A stretch of DNA of 64,000 nucleotides from Alsobacter metallidurans (lineage in GTDB: Bacteria > Pseudomonadota > Alphaproteobacteria > Rhizobiales > Beijerinckiaceae), in NCBI RefSeq assembly GCF_014636935.1, contig NZ_BMES01000002.1, positions 372,001 through 436,000 of the forward strand. Reading direction: 5' to 3'. The position numbers were made by a program, and so were the translations under genes. Below, piece after piece: positions 51,371 to 59,183 of the stretch; the first letter of the stretch is position 1; each line of letters starts with the position of its first letter. The notes below the pieces were generated by a model. The model searched no databases. It worked only from the letters and a program-made list of their open reading frames with translations, and was not told the origin of the DNA.

Positions 51371-52827
51371 ACCGCATCGACGACGTCGCCGCCCTGCGCG
51401 ATGCTTATGACCTCGCTGTCGTGGGCGCCGGCCCGGCCGGCCTGGCGGCCGCCGCCACGGCGAGCGAACTGGGCCTCTCGGTTCTCCTCGCCGACGAGAA
51501 CCCCACCCCCGGCGGCCAGATCTATCGCAGCGTCACCACGACCCCGATCCAGCGCCGCGCCGTGCTGGGCGAGGACTACTGGGCCGGACAGGCCGTGGTG
51601 GACCGGTGCGAGCGCAGCTCCGCAGATTATGCCGCCCGCACCACGGTGTGGACCGTCGGCCGGACGGAGCTGGTCGCCGGCGGCGAAGGCTTCGAGGTCG
51701 GCGTCTCGGCCGGCGGGCAGGCCCGGCTCGTGGACGCGCGGCGCGTCATCCTGGCGACAGGCGCGCTGGAGCGACCCATGCCGATCCCCGGCTGGACGCT
51801 GCCCGGCGTCATGACTGCAGGTGCCGCCCAGATCGCATTGAAGAGCTCGGGCCTTGTGCCGGAGGGCCGTGTCGTGCTCGCCGGCTGCGGCCCCCTGCTC
51901 TACCTGCTGGCTTCACAGCTCGAGGCCGCCGGCGCGAACATCGTCGCCGTGCTGGACACGAGCGATCGCCGCCACGCGCTGGCGGCCGCCGCCGCGGTTC
52001 CGGACTTTCTCCGGTCTCCCTATCTCGCGAAGGGCCTGCGCCTCGTGCTGAACGTCCGCCGCAAGCTGCGCTTCCGCGGCGGCGTCACCGGCCTGCGCGC
52101 GGAGGGCGACGGCCGTGTCCAGCGCGTCGTGGTGGAGCGCGGCGCCGCGCGCGAAACGCTCGCCTGCGACATGCTGCTGCTGCACCAGGGCGTGATCCCC
52201 AATCCCAACATGACCAGCGCGGTCGGCTGCGAGCAGGCCTGGGACGACGAGCAGCGCTGCTGGACGCCCAGGCTCGACGCCTGGTTCGGCGCGAGCGTGC
52301 CGGGGATCGCCATCGCGGGCGACGGCGCCGGGATCGGCGGCGCCGAGAGCGCGGCCTTGCGCGGCGAGGTTGCGGCGCTGGACGCAGCGCACCGCATCGG
52401 CCGCATCGACGAAGCCGAACGCGACCGCCGCGCCGCGCCGGTCCGCTCCGCGCTGCAGAAGTCGATGCGCGGCCGCCGCTTTCTCGACCTCATGTATCGG
52501 CCCGCCCCGGCCTTCCTGGCGCCGCAGGACCCATCCACGATTGTCTGCCGCTGCGAGGAAGTCACGGCCGGCCAGCTTCGCGAGACCACGCGCAGGCTCG
52601 GCGTCCAGGGCCCTAACCAGATGAAGACCTTCCTGCGCTGCGGCATGGGGCCCTGCCAGGGCCGCCTCTGCGGCTCTACCGTCACCGAGATCATCGCCGA
52701 GGTGCGCGGCGTCAGCCCCGCCGAAGTCGGCGCCTACCGGCTGCGCCCTCCCGTGAAGCCCATCACGCTGGGCGAACTGGCCAACCTCCCCAAAACCGAC
52801 GCCGCCATCAAGGCCGTCTGCCGCTGA
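51367..52827 (+). CDS. FAD/NAD(P)-binding oxidoreductase with BFD-like [2Fe-2S] domain (HcnB/OoxA-like subunit)
   Basis: A 486-residue subunit. The N-terminal FAD motif VGAGPAGLAAAATASE and the second nucleotide motif near LAGCGPLLYLLASQLEAAG show a pyridine-disulphide-type fold. The C-terminal part has the bacterioferritin-ferredoxin-like cluster with C-x-C and CGMGPCQGRLC (CRCEEV...). This is the alpha subunit of an octopine/nopaline/D-hydroxyproline-type dehydrogenase. Start MNRIDDVAAL overlaps the stop of the small subunit by ATGA, tying the three subunits together. Confidence 0.87.
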   Translation: MNRIDDVAALRDAYDLAVVGAGPAGLAAAATASELGLSVLLADENPTPGGQIYRSVTTTPIQRRAVLGEDYWAGQAVVDRCERSSADYAARTTVWTVGRTELVAGGEGFEVGVSAGGQARLVDARRVILATGALERPMPIPGWTLPGVMTAGAAQIALKSSGLVPEGRVVLAGCGPLLYLLASQLEAAGANIVAVLDTSDRRHALAAAAAVPDFLRSPYLAKGLRLVLNVRRKLRFRGGVTGLRAEGDGRVQRVVVERGAARETLACDMLLLHQGVIPNPNMTSAVGCEQAWDDEQRCWTPRLDAWFGASVPGIAIAGDGAGIGGAESAALRGEVAALDAAHRIGRIDEAERDRRAAPVRSALQKSMRGRRFLDLMYRPAPAFLAPQDPSTIVCRCEEVTAGQLRETTRRLGVQGPNQMKTFLRCGMGPCQGRLCGSTVTEIIAEVRGVSPAEVGAYRLRPPVKPITLGELANLPKTDAAIKAVCR

Positions 52828-52846
52828 CCCCCAAAGGACACCATCA

Positions 52847-53197
52847 ATGACCATCAAGCGCGCCATCCGCACCCCCATCATGCACCGCGTCGTCGAGGCG
52901 AACGGCCTCGTTTTCGTCGGCGGCACGATCGCGGACGACACCACCGCCTCCATGGGCGGCCAAACCGAGCAGATCCTAGCCAAGATCGACGGCTACCTGG
53001 CCGAAGCCGGAACGGACCGCACCCGGCTGGTCGCGGCCACGATCTTCGTGACCGATCTCGGCAAGAAGAAAGAAATGGACGCCGCATGGACCGCCTGGCT
53101 CACGCCCGAGACCCTGCCTGTGCGCGCCACAGTGGGCGTAGCGGATCTGGGCGGCGGCGCCCTGATCGAGATCGTGGTCACGGCCGCCAAGGCCTGA
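52847..53197 (+). CDS. RidA family protein (enamine/imine deaminase)
   Basis: A 116-residue trimeric YjgF/RidA protein that hydrolyses reactive enamines and imines. The conserved Arg and Glu are visible in PVRATVGVADL and IEIVV. It comes 19 nt after the dehydrogenase. Because amine oxidases release imines, its position in this operon is chemically sensible. AAAGGA precedes the ATG (MTIKRAIRTP). Confidence 0.9.
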   Translation: MTIKRAIRTPIMHRVVEANGLVFVGGTIADDTTASMGGQTEQILAKIDGYLAEAGTDRTRLVAATIFVTDLGKKKEMDAAWTAWLTPETLPVRATVGVADLGGGALIEIVVTAAKA

Positions 53198-53257
53198 GCC
53201 TCGTGGCCTCGGCGCCAGGGAGGCACTATAACGACTGATCAACTCCTGGAGGCGTCG

Positions 53258-53848
53258 ATGGGCTCGCGCACGCTCGTGTTCTACGGATCCTACCGCTCGG
53301 ACCGGGCAGGCATCCGGCTCGCCGACTACATCGTCCGGGGCCTCGCGGCGCGCGGCGACGACGTCGAGTTCATCGACGCCAAAGCCGTGGGCCTGCCCAT
53401 GCTCGACCGCATGTACAAGGAATATCCCGCCGGCGAGGCGCCTGCCGCCATGGAGGAGCTCGCCGGGAAAATCCGCGCCGCCGACGCCTTTGTGTTCGTG
53501 ACCGGCGAGTACAATTGGGGCGTCCAGCCCGGCCTCAAGAACCTCACCGACCACTTTCTCGAGGAGTGGTTCTGGCGGCCGGCCGCCGTCGCCAGCTATT
53601 CGGCTGGCCGCCTCTCCGGCGCGCGCTCGAACTCCGCCTGGCACGCCACGCTGTCCGAGATGGGCATGGTGGTGATCTCGAGCAGCCTCACGGTCGGGCC
53701 GATCGGCGAGACGCTGGACGAGCAGGGCCAGCCCACCGGCAAGGCCGGCCAGTCTCTCGACCGCGCCTTCGGACGTTTCGCGGATGATCTCGACTGGTGG
53801 ACCGAGGCCGCCCGCGCGCAGCGCGAACGCCGCAAGCCGCCCTACTGA
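53258..53848 (+). CDS. NADPH-dependent FMN reductase-like flavoprotein
   Basis: A 196-residue flavodoxin-fold protein. The phosphate-binding loop is FYGSYRSDRAG near the start and the FMN-side block is TGEYNWGVQPGLKNL, typical of the NADPH-dependent FMN reductase / ArsH / ChrR group. CTGGAGG precedes the ATG. It is the last gene of the string and could serve as a flavin-based electron or detoxifying enzyme; the substrate is not known. Confidence 0.85.
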   Translation: MGSRTLVFYGSYRSDRAGIRLADYIVRGLAARGDDVEFIDAKAVGLPMLDRMYKEYPAGEAPAAMEELAGKIRAADAFVFVTGEYNWGVQPGLKNLTDHFLEEWFWRPAAVASYSAGRLSGARSNSAWHATLSEMGMVVISSSLTVGPIGETLDEQGQPTGKAGQSLDRAFGRFADDLDWWTEAARAQRERRKPPY

Positions 53849-53878
53849 CTCGCGTCGCCGCAGGCGAACAAAACGCCC

Positions 53879-54574
53879 TCAGAGATCGTCGAGCATCAGA
53901 TCCGGGTGCGTCGACAGCAGCCCCTGCGCGGTGTCGAGCACGATGCTCAGATGCTCCGCCAGCATCGACTCGGCCTGCGCGGGATCACGCGCCAGAACCG
54001 CGGCCAGAATGGCGCGATGCTGGGCGACCAGCAGCGCCACCGGCGTGACGTTGGGCAGGCTCAGGAAGCGGATGCGGTCGAACTGCGCCTTCTGGTTCTC
54101 GACCACGGACCAGAGGTCCCCGAGCCCCAACGCGTTCGCGATGGTTCGGTGAAACGCGTCATCCGCGTCGGTGAAGCGCTCGGCGTCGCCGGCCGCTTCT
54201 TCCTGCGCGGCGATCGCGGCTTCAAGCACGCTCACGGTCTGGTCGGAAATGCCCTGCTCGGCCGCCTCGCGAATGATCGCGAGCTCGAGCGCATTGCGGA
54301 CAAAGCGCGCACGCTTCACGGCGCGCAGCGAGATGCGCGTCACGAAGGTGCCGCGCTGCGGCAGCACGTGGATCAAGCCATCGTCCACCAGCCGGACAAT
54401 GGCTTCGCGCACGGGCGTCCTGCTGGTCATGAACCGCAAGCCGAGGTCTTTTTCGGAGAGTTGCTCGCCCGGGCGAAGCCGCAGGCGGATGATGTCGCGG
54501 CGGACTGTCGCGTAGATCTCGGAGGCGCTGGCGGGCTCATGACCCGGTCTGAACAGCAGAGCCTTGCCTGACAC
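53879..54574 (-). CDS. GntR family (FCD subfamily) transcriptional regulator
   Basis: A 231-residue regulator with winged HTH (about 20-85, EKDLGLRFMTSRTPVREAIVRL) and an FCD ligand domain with the metal-binding His pattern (DDAFHRTIAN, VAQHRAIL, AEHLSIVLD). The start GTG (MSGKALLFRPG) is preceded by GGGGGAAACA at good spacing; codons further upstream add no family sequence. It is divergent from the amino-acid importer at 54717 and a GCATAC-AA-GTATGC dyad lies between them over the promoter. Confidence 0.9.
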   Translation of the reverse strand: MSGKALLFRPGHEPASASEIYATVRRDIIRLRLRPGEQLSEKDLGLRFMTSRTPVREAIVRLVDDGLIHVLPQRGTFVTRISLRAVKRARFVRNALELAIIREAAEQGISDQTVSVLEAAIAAQEEAAGDAERFTDADDAFHRTIANALGLGDLWSVVENQKAQFDRIRFLSLPNVTPVALLVAQHRAILAAVLARDPAQAESMLAEHLSIVLDTAQGLLSTHPDLMLDDL

Positions 54575-54604
54575 TGTTTCCCCCGCGCGGCGTTCGCCAT
54601 TTTC

Positions 54605-54635
54605 TTGACAGAACCTGACTAGCATACAAGTATGC
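54605..54635 (+). promoter_or_regulatory. Promoter with overlapping FCD-GntR operator
   Basis: A perfect -35 TTGACA (54605-54610) is followed after 17 nt by a weak -10 AAGTAT (54628-54633). A perfect dyad GCATAC-AA-GTATGC (54622-54635) covers the -10. FCD-GntR proteins often bind ATAC/GTAT-type dyads, and the regulator gene is divergent from here, so it is likely the repressor site for the importer operon. Confidence 0.6.
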
Positions 54636-54716
54636 CGGACACCAGACGAGCTATGCTCGCCGTGCGTGAACGCAATCAAAAGCGCTGCCGAAGCAGCACA
54701 TCCCGGGAGGACGACC

Positions 54717-55544
54717 TTGGCATCCATGATGAACCGCGCCGTGGCGCTGATCGCCCTGAGCTGGATCGCGGCCACGCCCGTCCAGGCCCAGGAGACCGTT
54801 CCCACCAACAGCCCGCGCGTGCAGGCCATTCAGAAAGCGGGCGCCCTGCGAGTCGGCGTCCTCGCCAATCCGCCGTGGCTGGTCGAGAACACCACCGGCG
54901 GCGGCGAGCAGTGGTCCGGCCCCGGCTGGACGCTCGCCAAGGAATACGCTCGCCTGCTCGGCGTGAAACTGCAGCCCGTGCCGGTCTCGCACGAGACCAA
55001 GGTCCCGGTGCTGGCCGCCAACCAGGTCGACATGACCATCTCGCCGCTTTCGGTCACGCCGCAGCGCCTCCAGGTGATCGATTTCATCACCTATGCGTCG
55101 ACGAGCCTGTGCGTCTTCGGCCGCGCCGATAATCCGAAGGTGGCCAACGCCAAGAGCATCGACGAGTTCAACCAGGAAGGCGTCGTCGTCGCCTACTATA
55201 CGGGCGGCGGCGAGGAGCATTGGGTGAAGACCCGCTTCCCCAAGGCGACCCTGCGCGGCGTCTCCACGGCCGGCACCGCCGCTCCCGTGGAAGAAATCAT
55301 GGCCAAGCGCGCCGACATCACGCCCATCAACCGCATCCCTTGGGTTGCGCTGAACAAGAAGGTGAAGGGCCTGAAGGCCTTGCCGGAAGGCAACAACTGC
55401 CAGGACAGCAAGGAAATGGGCACCGACATCGGATCCGCCATCGACAAGAACCAGCCGGAATTCCTCGCCTGGCTCAAGGCCGTCGAGGCCCGGATGCAGA
55501 AAGACCTCACGGCCGAAGAAACGGCCATGATCGAGAAGATGTAA
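54717..55544 (+). CDS. ABC transporter substrate-binding protein, polar amino acid type (SBP_bac_3)
   Basis: A 275-residue periplasmic binding protein. The start is TTG, chosen because GGGAGG lies 6 nt before it; the tandem ATGs 9-12 nt later are at poor spacing. The signal peptide (MNRAVALIALSWIAATP, cleavage near VQAQE) remains whole either way. Landmarks: GALRVGVLANPPWL, DMTISPLSVTPQR. It is followed by two permeases and an ATPase, giving a complete amino-acid-type importer. Confidence 0.9.
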   Translation: MASMMNRAVALIALSWIAATPVQAQETVPTNSPRVQAIQKAGALRVGVLANPPWLVENTTGGGEQWSGPGWTLAKEYARLLGVKLQPVPVSHETKVPVLAANQVDMTISPLSVTPQRLQVIDFITYASTSLCVFGRADNPKVANAKSIDEFNQEGVVVAYYTGGGEEHWVKTRFPKATLRGVSTAGTAAPVEEIMAKRADITPINRIPWVALNKKVKGLKALPEGNNCQDSKEMGTDIGSAIDKNQPEFLAWLKAVEARMQKDLTAEETAMIEKM

Positions 55545-55607
55545 TTCACAGCTTCTGCGCCGTCGGCTTGCGGCCGGCGGCGCGCGCCCCGAGCTGAAAA
55601 AGTCCCC

Positions 55608-56273
55608 ATGGATCTCGACTTCTCACCGCTCCTGGACAGCTGGCGCTTTCTCGCGTCCGGCCTCGGCCTGACGCTGGCGCTGTCGGCGGCCGCCGTGCTG
55701 TGCAGTTTCGCGGCCGGCCTTCTCGTGGCGCTGGGCCGTCTCTACGGGCCGCGCTGGCTAAGCGTGATCCTCGTCTTCTACATCGACTCGATGCGGGCCA
55801 TTCCGGTCTTTGTCGTTCTGGTCTGGATCTATTTCGCGGTGCCGATCCTCACCGGCCACACCTTCGCGCCGTTCTGGGCGGCGCTCACCGGCATCACCAT
55901 CCACGTCGCCGCCTATGTGGCCGAGGTGGTGCGCGCCGGGCTCACCTCGATCCGCCGCGGCCAGGCGCAGGCCGGCTACGCGCTCGGCATGTCCACCGCG
56001 CAGGTGCTGCGCGTCATCCTGCTGCCGCAGGCGATCGTCCGCATGATGCCGGCCTTCGGCTCCATCGTGTCGGTCACCATCAAGGACACCGCCATCGCGG
56101 CCGTGATCGCGGTGCCGGAACTGATGCGCCAGGCCGAGACGCTGGCTGGCCAGACCTATCGACCCATCGAGATCTTCACGGCCGTGATGCTCATCTATTT
56201 CGTGATCATTTTCCCGATCACCCGGCTCATCGACCGCTTCTATGGTCGCGTCGCGCATCTGGGCCGGTCATGA
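55608..56273 (+). CDS. ABC transporter permease, polar amino acid type
   Basis: A 221-residue permease with about five helices; RAIPVFVVLVWIYFAVP is the typical early block and the EAA loop has GYALGMSTAQVLRVILLPQA (landmarks GYALGMS and ILLPQA). It follows the binding protein by 63 nt and overlaps the second permease by ATGA. Confidence 0.92.
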   Translation: MDLDFSPLLDSWRFLASGLGLTLALSAAAVLCSFAAGLLVALGRLYGPRWLSVILVFYIDSMRAIPVFVVLVWIYFAVPILTGHTFAPFWAALTGITIHVAAYVAEVVRAGLTSIRRGQAQAGYALGMSTAQVLRVILLPQAIVRMMPAFGSIVSVTIKDTAIAAVIAVPELMRQAETLAGQTYRPIEIFTAVMLIYFVIIFPITRLIDRFYGRVAHLGRS

Positions 56274-56929
56274 ACCTGGATTGGTCCATCGTCTGGAGCA
56301 GCCGCTGGCTGTTGCTGGAAGGCGCAGCCCTCACGGTGCTGCTCACCGCCCTGACCATGCTGATCTCGGTGCCGGGCGGCATCCTGCTCGCCCTGATGCG
56401 CGGGTCGCGCTTCAAGCCGGTGTCGCTGTTCGCCACGGGCTTCGTGGAGCTCTTCCGCAACCTGCCGCTGCTGCTGCTGGTCTACTGGGCTTTCTACGTG
56501 ATGCCGGTGCTCACCGGCCTCGCCTTGTCGCCTTTTGTCACTGGCCTCACGGCGCTCTGCCTCAACGTTTCGGCCTATAATTCCGAGACCTTCCGGTCCG
56601 GCATCGCATCCATCCGCAAGGGCCAGGGCGAGGCCGGACTGGCGCTGGGCATGAGCCGCGCGCAGGTTTTCGGCGAGATCATCCTGCCGCAGGCCTGGCG
56701 GCGCGTGCTGCCCGTGCTGGCGAGCACCTGGGTTTCGCTCTTCAAGGACACGTCGCTGGTGTCCGTGATCGCGGTGGGCGAACTCGCCCATACGGCCATG
56801 CAGATCCGCTCGCAGAGCTTCCGCGTGCTGGAGATGTTGACCGCCATGGCGGCGATCTACTGGCTGATGGGCTACCCGCAGGCCAAGCTCGTCGACTGGA
56901 TTCATCGCAAGTACGGAGTGCGGGAATGA
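56270..56929 (+). CDS. ABC transporter permease, polar amino acid type
   Basis: A 219-residue permease; VELFRNLPLLLLVYWAFYV and the EAA loop (EAGLALGMSRAQVFGEIILPQA, landmarks LALGMS and IILPQA) are present. It overlaps both the upstream permease and the downstream ATPase (ATGA at each end). The pair of permeases here contrasts with the single one at 31573-32244. Confidence 0.93.
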   Translation: MNLDWSIVWSSRWLLLEGAALTVLLTALTMLISVPGGILLALMRGSRFKPVSLFATGFVELFRNLPLLLLVYWAFYVMPVLTGLALSPFVTGLTALCLNVSAYNSETFRSGIASIRKGQGEAGLALGMSRAQVFGEIILPQAWRRVLPVLASTWVSLFKDTSLVSVIAVGELAHTAMQIRSQSFRVLEMLTAMAAIYWLMGYPQAKLVDWIHRKYGVRE

Positions 56930-57696
56930 CCGCCCAGCCACGCAAGAACGCCGACCGCGCGCCCATGCTCGTCTACAAGGACGTGCGCAAGCGCTACGGC
57001 TCGTTCACGGCGCTGGACGGCGTCAGCCTGCACGTGAACCCCGGCGAGGTCGTGTGCCTCATCGGCCCGTCAGGCTCGGGCAAGTCGACCCTCCTGCGCT
57101 GCACCAACGGACTGGAGACGCTGGACGGCGGCGAGGTGCTGTTCGAGGGCAAGCCGCTGCCCAAGAGCGACGTCGAGATGCGCGGCGTACGCCAGCGCAT
57201 GGGCATGGTGTTCCAGAATTTCGAGCTGTTCCCGCACAAGACCGCGCTGGAGAACGTCGCCACTGGCCTGATCACGGTCAAGAAGATGCCCGCCGACGAA
57301 GCCAACCGCCGCGCGATGGCGCTGATGGCCAAGGTCGGGCTCTCCGACAAAACCGCCAACTATCCCTCCAACCTCTCCGGCGGTCAGCAACAGCGCGTCG
57401 CCATCGCGCGTGCGCTCGCCATGGAGCCGCACGTGATGCTGTTCGACGAGCCCACCTCGGCGCTCGACCCCGAGACGGTGGGCGAGGTGCTGAACGTCAT
57501 GCGCCAGCTCGCCCTGGAGGGCATGACGATGATCGTCGTCACCCACGAGATGAGCTTCGCGCGCCGCGTCGCCAGCTGGGTGGTGGTGTTCGAGAAGGGC
57601 AAGCTGCTCGAAGAAGGCCCGCCTACGCAGATCTTCGACGCGCCCCTGAAGGAGCGCACGCGCGACTTCCTCAGCCATCTCGGCTGGGACGGCTGA
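56926..57696 (+). CDS. ABC transporter ATP-binding protein, polar amino acid type (GlnQ-like)
   Basis: A 256-residue ATPase. Walker A is GPSGSGKST, Q-loop VFQNFELFPHKTALENV, signature LSGGQQQR and Walker B MLFDEPTSALDPE, with H-loop VVTHEMSFAR. The N-terminal 12 or so residues are extra. It finishes the amino-acid importer operon. It could also serve the binding protein and permease at 30699-32244, which have no ATPase of their own; this is speculation. Confidence 0.94.
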   Translation: MTAQPRKNADRAPMLVYKDVRKRYGSFTALDGVSLHVNPGEVVCLIGPSGSGKSTLLRCTNGLETLDGGEVLFEGKPLPKSDVEMRGVRQRMGMVFQNFELFPHKTALENVATGLITVKKMPADEANRRAMALMAKVGLSDKTANYPSNLSGGQQQRVAIARALAMEPHVMLFDEPTSALDPETVGEVLNVMRQLALEGMTMIVVTHEMSFARRVASWVVVFEKGKLLEEGPPTQIFDAPLKERTRDFLSHLGWDG

Positions 57697-57703
57697 CGCC
57701 GCC

Positions 57704-58462
57704 CTAGTAGGTCGCCCGCCCGCCCGAGATGTCGAACACGCCGCCCGTCGAGAACGAGCAATCGTCCGTGCACAGCCAGGCGACCAGCCGCGCCACTTCG
57801 TCGACCTCGACGAAACGCCCGGCCGGGATGCGGCCCTCGATCTCGGCCCGGCGCTCGGGCGAAATCAACTTCGCCATCGCAGTCTCGGCCGCCGCCGGCG
57901 TCACCGCCGTGACGACGATCTTTTCCCGCGCGGTTTCCTTGGCGAGCGTTTTGGTGAGCGCCAGCAGCGCCGCCTTGGAGGCCGCATAGGCCCCGGCGAG
58001 CGGCATGCCCTCCTTGCCCTGGATCGACGACATGTTGACCACGTGCCCGCGCATCGGCGCCGCCTCCTGCGCCAGCATGCGCCCCACCACGGCGCGCGCG
58101 ACCAGGTAGGAGCCCACGAGGTTGACGTCCAGCACACGCCGGAAGTCTGCCGGCGACGTCTCCCAGATGGGCTTCACCTCGCCCAGTACGCCCGCATTGT
58201 TGACCAGCGCGTCGATGCGCCCGCCCTCCGCCACGGCGGAAACGGCGCGCTCTACCTGCGGTTCGTCGGTGATGTCCACCACACGGGCCGACACGCGCTT
58301 GCCGCCCAGTTCCGCGCAGGCGGCAGCAAGCGCCGGCTCCTGCAGGTCCCAGAGCTCCACCGAGGCGCCGCCCGCCAGCAGCGCCCGCGCGATGCCGACG
58401 CCGAAGCCTCCGGCCCCGCCGGTCACGATGGCGCGCTTGCCCGCCAGGTCATAGGCGTTCAT
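57704..58462 (-). CDS. SDR family NAD(P)-dependent dehydrogenase
   Basis: A 252-residue classical SDR. TGGAGGFG at 14-21, D39 favouring NAD, NNAG at 88-91, catalytic S145/S146, Y159 and K163 (YAASK). Its C-terminus GGVFDISGGRATY mirrors the enzyme at 4472-5227 (GAVFDLSGGRATY), so they are probably paralogues acting on different but related alcohols. It is convergent with the amino-acid ATPase gene (7 nt) and lies 4 nt after the hypothetical gene at 58467 on the same strand, as part of the NMT1-importer gene string. Confidence 0.9.
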   Translation of the reverse strand: MNAYDLAGKRAIVTGGAGGFGVGIARALLAGGASVELWDLQEPALAAACAELGGKRVSARVVDITDEPQVERAVSAVAEGGRIDALVNNAGVLGEVKPIWETSPADFRRVLDVNLVGSYLVARAVVGRMLAQEAAPMRGHVVNMSSIQGKEGMPLAGAYAASKAALLALTKTLAKETAREKIVVTAVTPAAAETAMAKLISPERRAEIEGRIPAGRFVEVDEVARLVAWLCTDDCSFSTGGVFDISGGRATY

Positions 58463-58466
58463 CGGC

Positions 58467-59156
58467 TCAGCCCGCCGTCCAGGGCGTCTTGAGGCGGCAA
58501 TATTCCAGCCGGTAGACGCCCACGACCGGCTCGCCCCGCACGGCGTCGCCGAGCGCCGCGAGCGCCGCATCCACACCGGCCCGCACATCCGCGGCCCCGC
58601 ACCCCTCCACCAGCACGGCCCGCTCGGGCGCGGCCAGGATGTCGGTCCGGTCCCGGCTCTCCGCCGTGCGCTCGCCGCTGGCAGACGCGTCCGTCAGGCA
58701 CAGATGCGCTCCCGTCACCCGCGGCAGCGCGGCGACGCGCGGCAGGACCTCCTCGGCGAGCAGGCGCTCCACCTGCGCCCGCCGCTCGTCCGCGATGTCG
58801 AAGCGCAGCGTCGCCAACATGCCGCCCTGCCCCGGGCCAAAGCTGGCGCGCACCCGCGTCAGCGCCCGGGAAGTGTTGCGGAACGCCTGCGTGGCCGATT
58901 TCGTCCAGGGCGTTGGCGCATTAAGGCGCTGGAGGTAGTCCTGCCCCACCAGCACCTGCGGGGTGTCGGTCTCGTAGAGCGTGAAGAACTCCGGCGCGGT
59001 CGCGGCGTCGTCCCGGATATAGCGTCGGCCGCGGCGGAACCCGGGCGTCCCGACGCGCTCGGGCATGTGCTCGCCCAGGTGCCACGCGTAGAACTCGTCC
59101 CGGCCCTCCGGGGCGATGTCGTTCCAGATCAGCACCGCGCCTTCACCCGCCAGCAT
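58467..59156 (-). CDS. Conserved hypothetical protein, possible dimeric alpha/beta-barrel domain
   Basis: A 229-residue soluble protein that I cannot name with confidence. The N-terminal half has VLIWNDIAPEGRDEFYAWHLGEHMPERVGTPGF as landmarks (FYAWHLGEHMPERV), a pattern of a small ferredoxin-like (EthD/DUF4286-type) fold with a conserved His-Glu-His. The C-terminal half repeats a similar size, so a two-domain tandem is possible. AGGGAGGACGCCG precedes the ATG. It sits between the SDR and the NMT1-type binding protein on one strand, suggesting a catabolic helper enzyme; no function is claimed. Confidence 0.7.
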   Translation of the reverse strand: MLAGEGAVLIWNDIAPEGRDEFYAWHLGEHMPERVGTPGFRRGRRYIRDDAATAPEFFTLYETDTPQVLVGQDYLQRLNAPTPWTKSATQAFRNTSRALTRVRASFGPGQGGMLATLRFDIADERRAQVERLLAEEVLPRVAALPRVTGAHLCLTDASASGERTAESRDRTDILAAPERAVLVEGCGAADVRAGVDAALAALGDAVRGEPVVGVYRLEYCRLKTPWTAG

Positions 59157-59183
59157 CGGCGTCCTCCCTCACTGGCTTTCGCG

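Noticed and set aside
49933-52827. Hydrogen-cyanide synthase (hcnABC) as the identity of the three subunits
   Set aside because: Subunit order is beta, gamma, alpha rather than hcnA-B-C, and the operon carries an importer and RidA, which fit catabolic amine oxidation better.
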